DNA of 64,000 bases from Blattamonas nauphoetae (lineage: Eukaryota > Preaxostyla > Oxymonadida): assembly GCA_033064195.1 (NCBI GenBank), contig JARBJD010000001.1:744001-808000 (forward strand). Direction: 5' to 3'. The notes under the pieces were generated by a model that worked only from the letters and a program-made list of their open reading frames with translations, searched no databases and was not told where the DNA came from. A program made the translations under genes and the position numbers. Positions 1 to 12,810 of this stretch are shown here, one piece after another; the stretch's first letter is position 1, and each line of letters starts with the position of its first letter.

Positions 1-396
1 ACCTAAATGGAAGAAAAAGGTTAAAAGACTTAAACTAGCAGGTCATACCATTTCCAGGGTTCAATAACTCATCTTTGCCAAATTGTGTGTGCCAGAAGTT
101 ACAAAGTCATTCACGCTGAAAAGACAAATAAGGAAGAAAATATGGAAGAAGGAGAACATACGCATGATGGAGACAATGTTTGTCGGGACGATAATCACAG
201 TGGGCCACTCGATACGACAATGGACGATCAGATCGCAAACACCCGCACTTCACTCTCACAAATTTTTGATTGTCTCGGCATTTTTTCACAATAAGGAGAA
301 TGTCAATTGTTCGAGTGATTTTGAAGGAAAAATAAAATAATGCAATATTGAGGGAGAACAATTCGGTCCCAGTTCCTCTGGGCCACCCTGTATTCG
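1..396. other. upstream intergenic region
   Basis: No convincing gene is seen. Short overlapping ORFs on both strands lack recognisable domains. The stretch probably holds the promoter and 5' leader of the kinase gene that starts at 397, and perhaps the end of a gene lying to the left of the window. Confidence 0.5.
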
Positions 397-3300
397 ATGT
401 CAATTCCTACTCTTGTTTCAAACGACTCGGATCTCAACACCCCACGCACTAGACCAGAGACACCACTGGTTGTCACTACTGAGCAATTTGAGAAACAGAA
501 AAACGAAGAAACGGGGCACAAAATCCTCAATCAATATGTTATCGTCAAAACAATCGGGCAAGGAGCTTATGGCAAAGTGAAACTCCTCACCTACGCTTCC
601 GATCCTGATGAACGATTTGCTATGAAAGTTATCAAGAAAAGTACAAAGCGGCGAGGTGGAGCAAAGAAAGCAGAAAATGATTCTGGTATTTTCTGAACAA
701 AAACAAATTGATACTTTTTATTCCTTTTTTGTTATTGATCCAGTTCTAGTTTTTGTTGGGAAGTAGTATTTATCCTTATTTTGTTTATTTGAAGCAATAA
801 TTTACTAATTCTGATTCGTTCAGTTGTTTTTTATCTCTCATAATCATTTATTCTCTTCCTACAATAGCTACCAATAGAGAGATTGCCATCATGAAGAAAA
901 TTAACCATGTAAATCTTGTCAGACTTTTCGAAGTCATCGACAATCCCCAAAGACATAAACTTTACATGGGTCTGCTAAAAACTAAACTTTCATCCAAAAT
1001 TTCTTCGTTGTACATACTTTATCAAGCTATTGGGTCATTTTTTCTTCTGAATAAACATTCATCATCATTTTTTCTTCTCACAACTCTGTTTCTCACTTTC
1101 ATCTTCTTATTGATCATATAATTCAACAGTCATGGAATTTATCGACGGGGGATCAGTTTACGATGATGATGATCCACCTTTAGATGAGGAAACAGCTCGT
1201 ATTCGGATGAAACAAATTGTCACAGGCCTCGCGTATCGTTTGCTCCATACCATCTTTTTATCATTGATGTATGTGTTTCCATCCAGTGCATATGCAAAAT
1301 ATTGTTCATCATGATATCAAACCGGATAATATTCTCATGACAAAAGACGGCACGTGCAAAATCAGGTTTGTTCAATTTTTTATCATGTCGGTTATGCATC
1401 ACTCTCCTTGTTCTTCACAGTGACTTTGGAGTGAGCATGTATTATGAGGACAGAGAAGCTAAAATTCTCGGAATCAGAGGCACTCCTGCGTTTATTCCTC
1501 CTGAAGCTTGTTGTGGTATCTGCTTTTATTATTTGAATGAATCTTTGCTAAACTTTCCTCTTTCTTTAGTTCCTCCTCTTGCGGATGGATATAACCCGTT
1601 TGGAGCGGATATCTGGGCTCTTGGAGTCCTTCTCTTTTATTTTCTTTTTGGTCGGCCTCCTTTCCTGGAAGATACTGTTCCGTTAACCTATCAGGTTTAT
1701 TTCCCGATTTCCTTGACCTTATTGACTCTCCGAAGGTTATTAATGAAGAAGAAATCCCATGGCATAAATATCCCGAAAAAAAAGCTGAACTTAGCGAAGA
1801 ATGCATTCTCCTTATCGAAAAACTCCTGGATAAAGATCCAGTCAACCGGATAATGATGGATGAACTCATTGTTTGCTCCTATTCAAACACTTCCCTTGAT
1901 CATGCTCTATTTCGAACCAGTGATTTTTCATCATGCTTTTGTTTTGTTATATCCTCAGGTTGATTCATGGCTCACAAAATACGGAGAGGACCCGATAGAC
2001 CTCATTGCCGATAAGATTGTGGTCACCGACAAAGATATTGAAGCCGCACTCACCCCTATCATTAAATGGACGACACTAGTGAACTTGCAAATGATGGTGC
2101 GTCGTCGAGCTAAGCGAGCAAGAGCTAATATTGCTGCAAGAAAGCTTTTGAATGCAAATAACTCAGAAGCTCAAACACCCGAGCCAAAAAGTGAAAGAGA
2201 GATCACAACAATGGAGACGATACCTTCAATTGTCTCTCCAAGCCATGCAGCAACGAATGAAAACAAGGTCGAAGACAACGGCAACACGATCGTCCCGAAC
2301 AGCCCTCCGCCATCCGAACTCTCACAGATGGATGCTCGTCTCTCCAAACCAGTTCCAAATCATGGAAATCAGCAATTTGCATCTCCTCTCTCCACAGCAC
2401 TCACAGTTGACACAGAATTATCAGAACAATCACCCACACCTCAAAAACAACCATCTGTCCCCCATCTCTTCGTCCCTCCTGCGCGAAACAACCCAGTCAT
2501 GCAAACGTACACCGACCAGCCTTTCCTGACACCAGGAGATCGAGCAAGTTACTTACAGCAAGACTTTGGATGGCATGCTCAACAATCAATCGTGATCCCT
2601 GACTTGACGGGTCCTGAATCTCCGAAAGCATCGGCTCCTTCTGCTTATGATATGTCTCAGAGGGAAGAGGCCTCGAAGACGACGGATCAACACACAATCA
2701 ACCAAGGAAAAACGCCGAAAACGAGGGAAAATTCGTTCAAATCTGAAATTAGTGAGGTTCTCAGCAATCAGGACAGTGCCGTCTCAGACGAGAAAGACAA
2801 CGAAAGGGATCCGGTCATGACCCAACTTCCTGTCAACCTCCAATTCCAGTTTGAAGACTTGGACACTACCTACACAAAGCAAACACAGCCAAAATCAGCA
2901 ATCGAAGTGTCGGCCGTTGAACGCGCCGAACAGTATCGAGCGAGGATCAACGAGCGGTTTGTTCAAATGAAGGAACGGCAGGAGAAGCTGATGAGGGAGA
3001 AGATGTCCGACATCATCCCACTCTCTGCACAACACACAGGCCCAGTCTCCCGCTCTGTCCAATCTGCACAACACTTCCGACGGCCGACTTCGTCACTCGT
3101 TGAGAGCCAGCCGTACACAAAGGCACCAACGACGAAAAGACAGAAGTCGTTTGCTCATCCACCAGTGGACAGACTGCGAATGGATCGAATCGGAGAAACC
3201 TCACCGTACTCCAAATCACTCCCATCAGACTCGCCCAACACAAAGACAAGACAGATCTCGGCGGTGTCGAATCAGGAATCCTCCCGTTCGGGCTCTCATC

Positions 3301-3911
3301 TTTGGACACCTCGGAATCCATCGTCTTCATCACACGACGGAAAGATCACTCCGAGTTACTCTGGACGGTTCCTCACGCGCTCTCCCAACCCACTTCATTC
3401 AAATTTCATTTCTTATTCGAGAAGTACTACCAACTCACCTCAGCTCCGCACTCCATCCCCGTCCAAACACTCTCGTCGCCAATCTCCTGTTCGCTGGACC
3501 AGCAATCGCTCGGCGTCCGGTCGAATCAGGCTTCCCCTCGCGACACACAACATTCAAACAGTGCCGTCACCTGAATCCACATCACCTTCTCGCTATTTCA
3601 GTCACATCACCCCAATTTCTGATTTCGGATCCTCCGACAGGGAGGGAGTTGTGAACATTACCCTCCAATCACACCACAGTGTCTCTCCATCTCGCATGGA
3701 CAGGCCACAAACTCTTTTTGCACAGATGACATCTCGGCGTCTCACCTCCCAACAAAATACAATGGGCAGTCCAAGGCTACCAAGGAGACAACCCGAGACC
3801 ACTCGCGAGAACTTCTCCCACCCGCAGGTGTTTAATTTTGGGGCTATCCCACAGCGAACTACGGCTATGTCTCGTCACACTGAGCGCTATCTTCGGAAAG
3901 ATCGTCACTAG
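397..3911 (+). CDS. CaMKK/LKB1-type Ser/Thr protein kinase with long Ser/Pro-rich tail
   Basis: Eight exons: 397-685, 868-969, 1130-1237, 1287-1365, 1421-1515, 1570-1694, 1736-1870, 1959-3911, giving 961 residues. All phases agree. Kinase landmarks run in order: glycine loop IGQGAYGKV (about residue 50), lysine in FAMKVIKK, alpha-C glutamate in REIAIMKKI, hinge VMEFIDGGS, catalytic loop HHDIKPDN, SDFGVS, PPEA, DIWALGVLLFYFLFGRPPF and LLDKDPVNR. The hinge and the IKPDN/DFGVS signature resemble the CaMKK, LKB1 and SNF1-activating families. The HRD arginine is replaced by histidine. The last 600 or so residues are low-complexity Ser/Pro/Thr/Gln-rich with no recognised domain, probably disordered and regulatory. 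The substrate cannot be read from sequence; activation of an AMPK-like kinase would be the family role. Splicing explains every apparent frame change. Confidence 0.85.
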
Positions 3912-4224
3912 CCATTTCTTTTCTGTTTTAATTTCCAGATATTCGTAGAAACTGCTTTGGTCATTCAGTTTTACCTCTTCTTGATTCTTATCATGTATTC
4001 AACACTTGTTTTCTCTCTTTCTGATTCAATGATATGAAATTCGAAGAAACAGAATTTGAGAGCAACAAAAATGCTAGAGTATAGCAGAAAGCAACCAGTG
4101 TGCCCAATTTGAGTGAAAGTTCATCTCGAAATAATCGATCCTTTTCACAAATCATCCAATTTCAGCCCATTTCAATCCTTCAGAATTACAAAAGCAACTT
4201 AATCCTCGACTCTCTTCTGCCACT
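3912..4224. other. intergenic, kinase to importin
   Basis: 313 AT-rich bases with no coding signal. It would hold the 3' end of the kinase transcript and the promoter of the importin alpha gene. No repeat or RNA gene is seen. Confidence 0.5.
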
Positions 4225-6071
4225 ATGAATACTCCCATCATCCCCCAAGGATATCATCCTCCATCATCTCCTGGACGTTTTTCCTCCCTCCAAAACGATG
4301 ATGAACAATCAGAGGCTAGCGATGAACCTGAAAGTCAACACAAAATCAGCCTACGTCACAACAAACGTTCCCACGTCGGATATGACCACTTCTTTGATGT
4401 GTCAAACCCCAAAATGGTATGCTATCTCTGCCCATCGTCACGATCAATCAAAATTCTCCTCAACTCTTCAGTACAACAACGATCAATTAACTCAAATAAT
4501 CACTGACTTGCAAGGTGAAGATTTGAACAAAATTTCTCAGGCACTCGAAACTCTTTACAAATCTTCACGTGAAACGAACCAATTATTCGTTGCACTCAAC
4601 GGAATTGATGTACTCATCCAATTTCTCGGAAAACACCCGCCGTTGAAAGTAATTGTATATTCTTTTTCTCATATCTATGTCTAGAACCAAGTCTTGACAG
4701 TCCTATGCAATCTAACAACACTCAACGACACATCTCCGGATATCATATTACTCGGTGGGTTTTTTGACTATGTTCCTCAATATTTATCACTCAATAATGA
4801 CAACATATCAAAATCAGTTTGTTTTCTAATATAATTCACTCCATCAGACAATTTGGATTCTCGGAAACTTGGCTCTGCATTCAGAAGAGACACATACGTT
4901 CATTTGCTCTCATCCTTCTCTCTTGGATCGGATTGCCCAATTTCTCGTCGTTGATAACTATGCCTTCTCCGCTGCAGCTTTTTTCTTCGAAGCAATCGCT
5001 CGCAGGACGATTCCAGATCCACAAATCATCAACTCACTCTATCTCAATTCTGTAGAATCAATTGTACAGCTCGCAAACGGCGATATCTTTCGATCAACCC
5101 CGCCACTTATGCAAACTTATGTCCACCCACTGGACGATCTTTTTGAAGCCCTCCGAAACATAGATATCCCATATTCTGCACTTGTCGATCTCATGGAATC
5201 CAATTTTTTCATTATTTGCAGCTATTATCTGAGTGATCCACTCTATTTGAACTGTAGTAGCTCGATTCTCCACTTCATTGTCTCGATCACCGTTTATCCA
5301 GAAAATGATCCTCGCACACCAGTCGTCTTCCGTGTCTACCTTTTTTTCTGAATTTTCCATCATCTTCTTATTTAGATTTTTCAATCGACTCCACTGGTCG
5401 CTACAATCCTCCAATTCGTCAACACTATTATCGGCTCGAACCAAATAGCGCTCTTTGGTTTATCACTCCGTCGTTGCTTCATCATCATCACCAATCTTAT
5501 TTATGACTCAGAAGATCTCTCGAAAGAGATACTCGACTCAAATATCCTCTCCACTATCCTCTCGGTCGTTGAACTGTTCCCAATAAATACCCTCACGGAA
5601 CTTGTGTTTCTTCTCCTGAATCTTTCGGATTCCACCCATGAAATTGCACAGTCTGCAATTAAATTCAATATTCCGAGATTTGCTCTCGTCTTCCTCCGCG
5701 GTCTGACCGACCTTTCTACAGTCAGCAAATCTCTCTATATGCTCACCAATTTCTTGATGAAAGATCGTACTGGTCTTATTCTTCAACAAATCCAGGATCT
5801 CGACCTCATTCCATCGATCGAGAAGCTCAAAGAATCAAAACACAAAAAATGCACATCTAATGCGATTACGTTTCTCCTGGAATATCAACAACGTGAACAA
5901 GCGTTTCAATTTCAAGCACAAAAACTTGAGTCGAGTCACAGAGGCGAGTCCATTCCAGACGTCGCCGTAACTTCACCATTCGATGACGAGGACTACTCCG
6001 ACTCGGAAAATGATGATGATCTCGATCAAGGTCCACACTCGCCCAATGTGATAAAAGGAGCGTTTCTTTAA
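4225..6071 (+). CDS. importin subunit alpha (karyopherin alpha)
   Basis: Five exons: 4225-4416, 4472-4648, 4685-4816, 4848-5333, 5376-6071, giving 560 residues, the usual importin alpha length. The N-terminus has a short basic patch (RHNKRSH) where an importin-beta-binding domain belongs, though it is less basic than normal. Armadillo repeats follow, with typical signatures NQVLTVLCNLTTL and TIWILGNLALHSEE, and later degenerate repeats. The C-terminus is acidic (DDEDYSDSENDDDLDQ). The protein would carry NLS cargo into the nucleus with importin beta. The NLS-groove Trp/Asn pairs are only partly kept, so cargo preference may differ. The third intron (4817-4847) is only 31 nt. The 859-bp TIR element begins 38 bp after the stop codon. 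Confidence 0.8.
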
Positions 6072-6109
6072 ACACTATGGGGGCGATTCTGAATGAATTG
6101 TGGTGATTT

Positions 6110-6968
6110 GGGTGATTCTAAATGAATTGTTACCCGCGTATTTTCTTCTGCCAGACGTGCAGAAACTCTCTGCAATTTTCAGAGCGCTCATATTCTCCTC
6201 CCCTCGACATGATGAAGGTGTTTTTTGTCCTTCTGACTCTTCATACATTCTTTTGTATCTGAGTTCTGCATTCAGTCGACATTTTTCACCCAGACTTGTC
6301 TATACCTCCAAACATGTTCAAGTATCTCGTTTTAACACAAACTTTGAAGCGGAAAACCATCGCTTGAACAGGATATATATTCTCATCTTCGCTTTCCAAG
6401 TCTTTGTTTCCATCATCTTCGATCCAACAACGAAACTTGACATCTCATTGATTGATTGCAATTTTGAGGTTTTCCAACTCTTTTCCTTCAACTTTCTCAT
6501 TCAGATCTGGTGATCCCGTTCTTCCCCTCAAACAGTTGACTTGTGAATTCCGATCTTCCTCCCTCTTCTATTGTAACCCTCAAAAATGATATCCATTCAC
6601 AAATTCGCCTCAAAAATACCATATGGACGTTTTCGGATTCCTTTATGAAGATATTGCCTCTCTGACGCGAGGAAGTCAATCCATGTTTTTCAAGACTTTT
6701 TGAATGATTCGTGCTTTTGATTCGCTTTTTTCTCACATTTCCGTTCTTTTATATCGTTTTACACCATCGGTTGATTTTCTGGCACGTTTCGGGGAAATAA
6801 ATGTGAAAAAAAGCCCCAATCAGAATAGGGCTCTCTCGAACGCGATCAAAACAAAATCTCCAAAATTTAGCACTTTTCTGTCCTGAAAACCTCTGACAGC
6901 TAATTCTACAAAAATTTTTTTTTTGAGACGCACCATAGTCTTTTGTAACTTTTCATTTAGAATCACCC
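6110..6968. mobile_element. 859-bp non-autonomous TIR element, copy A (4-bp TSD)
   Basis: Terminal inverted repeats begin GGGTGATTCTAAATGAA at 6110 and end with the complement at 6968. Directly flanking ATTT on both sides is a 4-bp target-site duplication. No transposase is encoded. The same family, with the same length and TIR (GGGCGATTCT...), interrupts NSA2 at 27698-28557 with TSD AATT. The two copies also share an inner terminal block reading ACTATGGTGCGTC followed by an A run. A second TIR-like start (GGGCGATTCTGAATGAA) lies at 6081, perhaps a remnant of another insertion. The superfamily is not recognised. Confidence 0.75.
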
Positions 6969-7427
6969 ATTTGTTAAGGAGCGTTCTTCCCACTCTTTCA
7001 CACAGAACATCTCCAAAGAGAGACAAGAAGTGTCAAACTACCCAAAATGCTTATTCTGTGTGAGATAACGGATATAAATGGCAGAATGACGTGTTTTGCG
7101 ACACATTTCGAGTGAAAATTGCACTTGGAGAATGCTGACGCCTTTTGTCAACACCTTCTTCAAGGGTAATAGATCTATTCGGTTCATTTCATCAGAAATT
7201 CTAGAAAAAAATAGTATCTCTCAACAATTCTCACGGTCCTCGTGTGAGAAAGAAAAAAGAGTCAATGAGAAGATCAAGAATCATTCTTCCCCCTCCATTG
7301 GTCTCCTTCCCTTCTCTGCACTTCTGCTTTGATCAGTCGAGGTTTCCGTCTCCTCTCCGCGTCCTCTCTCCGCCTTCCCTGCTTCTCTTTTTCGTGCCGT
7401 TGGGTGTGTCTGGTTTGGCATTCTCGT
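6969..7427. other. intergenic, no clear gene
   Basis: AT-rich at first, then C/T-rich towards 7427. No coding signal is convincing. A 14-nt word at about 7055 (TATTCTGTGTGAGA) recurs at about 27923 inside the other TIR element, which may mean a further element remnant lies here. Confidence 0.3.
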
Positions 7428-9127
7428 TCAAAGAGGTCTCTCTTCGTCTCGGTGAGGGTGAGAGTGGGTGAGGTGCCGGATGTGCGAGAAGATGTGCGAG
7501 AATAGAGTGAAGTGGAGAATTGAACTTTGGGATGAGGATGGATGGTGTTGGGGTGGAGAGGGGAGAGGATCAGTCGAATGATGATGTGCTCGACGATGAT
7601 GTGAGTTGTCTGTCTTGTTAAGAGGGGAGTGTTTAGCGAGGGGTGAGGCGGGGATGGTTATATGAGAGGTGGGCTCAGGAGTGCTGTACGAATCGTCTTC
7701 ATCCTCGCTAAGTCCAGCTGTGTCCGTTCGATCGTGTGAGGAGTGAAGGAGGACAGTGTCAAGGGCAGTCTTCTCTTGTTCTTCTGTTCTCTGTCTGGTC
7801 TCTTCCTTTCTGAGGTTTTCCTCCTTCAGTTGAACCTCTAGTCTCCATTCTTCTTTCTTTCTCCTTCTCTCTTCCGCTTCCTTCGCGTCTCTCATTCGTC
7901 GCTTGGCTTCTTCAGCCAAATGTTCTTCCCTCCTTCTCTCTTCCTCTCTTCTTCCTTTACTCCTCCTGTTTCCTCTTCTCCTCACTCGCTCCTGCTCTGT
8001 CCATCTCTGTTCTTCTTCCTCGCTCTGAATTCGCTCCTCCTCTCATTTGTGTCTCTCTTGTTCTTTCTACCTCATACGTTCTTCCTCTTCTAGTCTTCTT
8101 CTCTCCACTTCTTCCTTTTGCTTTCTCTCTTCCTCTTTTTGACTTTTCTGTTCTGATTCTGTCTTCACTGCCCTCTCTTTATCTTCTTTTTTCTCCTTTC
8201 TTCTTCTCTCTTCTCGACTCCTCCTTTTGTCGCCTGACTTCGAGCTCTTCTTCCTCTCTTGCTCTTCTTTCACCTTCTTCGGTCTTTTCCTCTCCTCTTT
8301 TTGCCTTCCAACCTGTCCGACTTTCTCTTTGTCGATTCTCTCCATCTCCTTCTCTTTCTCGTCTGTCATCGTTCTCGTTTCATCCTCTTTCTTCTGCCCG
8401 TCTTCTTCATTTTCAGTTCCTCTTCTTCCTTCAGAACATCATTTTCCGCTTCAGCCTCATCCATCACTTGAACCACCACCACATTCCGATTCTGGTCGAT
8501 CTGCCCTTCCTCCATCGCGGGATGCACTTCCCTGTCTTTCCATGTCTCCTCATTCCGGCCCTTACCAACACTTCTCTCTCCTTCCCTCTCCCGCTCTTCC
8601 ACTCCATTCTCGCCCTCCTCCACCGCCTGAACAGGTCGAAACGGTGACTCGTTGTCTGTTCCCCATCGAGTCTGGCTGCTCTCCTTGCCAGCGTACGTGA
8701 GAGGTACGATCTCAGTGAACACGAGATGCTCGCTGACGATGAGTTGAGTGTCGGAGTCGAGTGTGGGGAAGGAGTCGCGAAGTGGCTGGATGCCTATCGG
8801 AAGAAGGAACCGAGCGAAAGTATGCCGCTTGGGGAGACGAGTGGCTGTGTACGGCTGATGGGGACAGTTGGGGAGGCGGCGGAAGAGATTTGTGGTTGTG
8901 GTGATCTGACTCTCAACGACAACGCTTTCGTCGTCGATCTCAAAATCACCCGGTTCGATCAGCGTTTTCGATGGAGTTGTTGAGTGAGCGACTTTGTAGC
9001 ACATCCCCACGATCGCTATTTCAGGCAAGAGTGTGATCAAGATATCTACTCCGAACCAAGAGAGAGAAATAGAAAAATACGAGGGTAAAAACAAAGGAGA
9101 GGCATACTGACATCGTGAATCTTCCAT
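7428..9127 (-). pseudogene. Glu/Arg/Lys-rich coiled-coil gene or relic
   Basis: Three successive minus-strand frames (9127-8366, 8369-8067, 7985-7428) share one compositional style: an N-terminal part with a possible membrane segment (about residues 22-45 of the first frame), then long Glu/Arg/Lys coiled-coil sequence, then a Ser/Pro/His-rich end. The frames abut or overlap without convincing introns, so this looks like a decayed gene or a gene whose splicing I cannot see. The first ATG (9127) lies inside the left arm of the large inverted repeat. The mirror gene at 14319 begins with nearly the same residues, MEDSR(C/Y)Q. GC content is higher than in the surrounding housekeeping genes. No function recognised. 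Confidence 0.35.
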
Positions 9128-10357
9128 ATCTCATTTCTATCGGTCTAGATCAGATCTGGATTTAAACCAAGCACCAATTCTAGACTAATGAAGAGAAAAA
9201 CACGAATAAGATGGGAAAAACAATGGAAGAGCAAACTAATATTGTGAGATTTGCATCTATCAAAAGAGTTTGTAGTCATGGACAGAGAAGAGGAGAATGA
9301 ATGATGAGTCGAGCAGATCTCCACAAACTTTCTTACGATGGAGACAAAAACATGTGATAACCGGACAAAAGAAGTGTTGAATGGAGTACTGACTTCAAAT
9401 AGCGAGATGACAGGTCTTGAAAGAAATGAGATGACGAAAACTGTTTGAGATGGGTAAGTGGATCAGATCAATCGGACAGGACAATGTCCGACTTGTCCTG
9501 TTTTGAGAGAAGTCCAGAAGTTGGATGAACTAATTAAGAGAAAGCGAGATTGTGAATATAATGTGCTTATCCGAGTTGTCCTCTTCTCTTTCCTCTCTTG
9601 GGCCGATCGTCCTATAAACTCCTAATTAGGAGTTTGTAGGACACAACCCCTCCAGCTTGTGATTCGACTCCAAACCGGTTTTCACGCACTTTGACGCCCT
9701 TTTCAACCTTTTTAGATGGGGATGAACGAATCTTGAAGGATAAAGTCTATTATAGTGTCAGAAAAAAACAAAGCAAAATTGTTCGTTCAGGAATCGTCTT
9801 GTTTGGGAAATTAACTGGCATTATACCGATCAGAATTCAGATGAAATGGAAGCAGTCAATGCTGAATTTCCAAATAGGACAAGACCTCTGTACTCTGTCC
9901 TCAAGATCTGGTGTCTTGTCTGTCCGCTACTCAACATAAGTGGAGAAAATCACAGTGAATGGACATGTTGGGATGGAGAGAGAGAAATGAAGAGATCGAA
10001 AAATAGGAAAAAAAAGAAGAGCTCAACCAAATTCAATCATTGTTCGCAACCCGAGAGGTTGTGAAGATGTGAGTTGATTTTCGCAGGAAAAGGTACAACA
10101 CTCCTACTCCTTGAAAAAAAACGGAATCATTCGCAGACAAGATTTGGGCGGCAGGAAGACCTTGGCAACTCATACAATTTGCTTTTTGGTGTTTTTCCAG
10201 AAGTGCAAGTAATGTCAATAATCCGCGAAAAACAATACTCCACACTCTTCTCTGTGCGTAACCAGAATAGACTTATTCAACATGCAATCAAATTATCTCA
10301 ATATGATCCTCCACGATTCTAAGAAAACTTCAAAATACTTCATTTTGGCCACTCTTT
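9103..10357 (+). repeat. left arm of 1,255-bp near-perfect inverted repeat
   Basis: Every base from here pairs with position 23446 minus x in the right arm (13089-14343) with no indel. Only two differences are seen, both at the outer edge (9106 and 9111). ORFs inside the two arms encode identical peptides at mirrored coordinates. It contains a 34-nt near-palindrome at 9609-9642. No known gene is recognised in the arm. Outer boundaries show no obvious target-site duplication. Confidence 0.9.
9609..9642. repeat. 34-nt near-perfect palindrome inside the repeat arm
   Basis: GTCCTA-T-AAACTCCTAA pairs with its own complement with a single mismatched pair; the mirror copy is at 13804-13837. It could form a cruciform in DNA or a stable hairpin in RNA. 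Function unknown. Confidence 0.7.
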
Positions 10358-12048
10358 ATTCCGATCTTCAAATCGATTTGCTGTTCTTTGCTGAACATTA
10401 CAGCAACAACGTTTATGATACCGTATTTGGCGTCCTGGCCATCCTTGTCAGACAGAATCTACCACCAGAATCAATAACTTCACTCTCAGATGTTGTTCCA
10501 TATCTCCAACAACCGGTTGTTGACGAAGTTGATCGAGTTGTTCATTTTTTTCAGATTGTCCCAAAGTTCCAAGACACTTGTCCAACCCTTGAGATCAAAG
10601 GTATCACTCTCCCCTCTGCTTCCAGAACACTATAGAAGGATCTTTGCATCTGTTTCTGGTGAGATCCCAAGAGAGAAATGACAGACATTAAAATCAAGCA
10701 GAGAAGGCACGACAACGATGTTTGATGTGAAAACATGGACTGAATAAACGTCATTTTCGACAATCAAAACATCTCCAATCAAGAGAAACCGCATCAAACA
10801 AGGAGAGCGAATGAAACAAGCACACTCAGGTTTGATCGGGATAATACAGGATGAAATGGTGTCATCTGACTTTTCTTCTTCATGATTCTCCAATTCTATC
10901 GATTTCAAGGAAGATTCTGAAATCGATGAGACTCATCATGCACTTCCTTCAAGTGAACGGAAGATCAAAAAAAGATAACGAGAAAATGATGACTGGGTGA
11001 TCGACAGTGAACCAGAAGATTAAGCTGACAACATTGGAATTGTCAACAAACGTCTCTTCATCAAAAAAAGGCATAAAAAGCACAAAGAGGGCAACTCCAC
11101 CTCGATGTTCCCTCATCCTTATTTATTTGCATCTTTTTAAAGAAGTGATCTTGAATATGTTTCATAGTTGTGTCATTAATCCGTACATTTTCAAAAATGC
11201 GTAACATGGGGCTTGAAAAAGATATACTGGTCAAACGAAGAAAATTGAAATCTGGTTCCGCGCCGAAACGCCTATATCGGGAGAAAACCTCAAAATACTA
11301 TGAAAGTCAGAAACGCACACATTTTTCTCAACTTTTTGCCCACTTTTCTCCACAACCAGCCATCCTTTTTGAATCAAATAAAATGCATTGTGATCGTAAA
11401 CATCTCGACAAAATCTGCTAAAAAGATAAACCTTTTTTTTTCTAAGAATTTTTTGTCGAGAAAAAGATGGGTTTTTTTCGGTTTTCCCAGATACACAGCA
11501 TTTCTTCTCCAACTGTTTTTCAAAATGTTCGTTTCAATAAAAAATGTTTCAATGCAAAATTTCAACCATCTTGTTGTAAGATTGTCCCAATTTGTTTTTG
11601 TGTGAGCCTGTCTCATGACTCGTTGTTGCTGAGAAAAATCTGAGGGGAGATGATATCCCAGAAGAGTCTTATGTAACTCCGGTGAAAGGTTGAGGCTAGT
11701 CGAAGATCGAACAGGCGTTTTTTCAGGTTGAGGAAGGCCAAACCGAATCTTTCGTCGCTTGTTTTATGAACGCAATACCTCCAACGGGTTTGCATGTTCC
11801 TTCCCCTGTCGAAGGATTGCATTTAATACTGAAAAATCATCTTCCGAGCTGCAATATACGATTCTCCGAAACCCTGACACGACTTTTTCGTTTTGATGCA
11901 AACCAAAAAGGCTTCATCAAAGTTAAGATTGGAGTACAAAGTACTCTAAGAATTGGCATTCTGAAAAAATCAATCGCACAATCCAACCTCTGGAATATTA
12001 ACAGAAGTTCGGGGGCAACCCTGTCGCAATAAGACAGCGTGAATCTTT

Positions 12049-12277
12049 CTCCTGCCTTACTCTCATATTTTGGTAGAATTTGCAGTGCAATAACGCCCAA
12101 TTCACGTTTCCTAAATACATCCAGCTTGGAGCCTTTATGGAACTCAAGACATATGAACTCTTTTTTCATCTCTTGTTTTCAGTGTCTCGTGTAAAGATCT
12201 TCAGGGTCGCAATGGTCAATTCAAGATTTGTCGACAAGAGAAACAATTGAATTCGAAGTGGTTTAATTGAAAGTCTG
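12049..12277 (+). repeat. 229-bp direct repeat, copy 1
   Basis: Matches 12811-13039 at a fixed offset of 762 bp with one visible mismatch (near 12057). Both copies lie in the spacer of the large inverted repeat, and the second copy ends 49 bp from the right arm. The near identity implies a recent duplication or gene conversion. Confidence 0.85.
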
Positions 12278-12810
12278 CTCTATCACATATTTCAAATCCT
12301 GTGACGCTCTCTCTCAGAGTGAGAGATTGATGTGCCACACCTATTGGTGGAATGCTGTGCTCCGCTCACCAACCGAAGAGCCGGAAAATGTGAAGATAGG
12401 TTTGAAGGTTGTTCCTCACCGATAAGGCATGGCAGCGGTTTGAATTTCTTTTGGTGACCTTTTTTTCCAAAAACAATTCGAAACAACCTCATAGACACCT
12501 CCGCATCTCACCGCTCACCAAGTTTGGAAGTACGTTTTTTTTCTCATTTTTCGATTTGAGTAACAACGAAGAAGATGCCCGGAGATGCCTCAAAAGTGTC
12601 TCCTACTTCAACACACCCATCGTTTACATCAACTGGAACCCAAGGCAATGGAACATGGACGGGACACATCAAGATTAGATAGAAAGCTTAGGATAAAAAA
12701 AGGACAATGTGGAAGAGAAATGTCGATGATATCATCGCCTCCACATTTCTTTCAGAATCCGATGTGACGAAAAGAACGATAGAGGAAGAGAATTCTGATC
12801 CAGCAATCAT

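Noticed and set aside
1690-1736. Apparent frameshift in the kinase after ...PLTYQ
   Set aside because: A 41-nt intron (1695-1735) joins YQ to VINEEEIPWHKYPE in phase, matching kinase family spacing.
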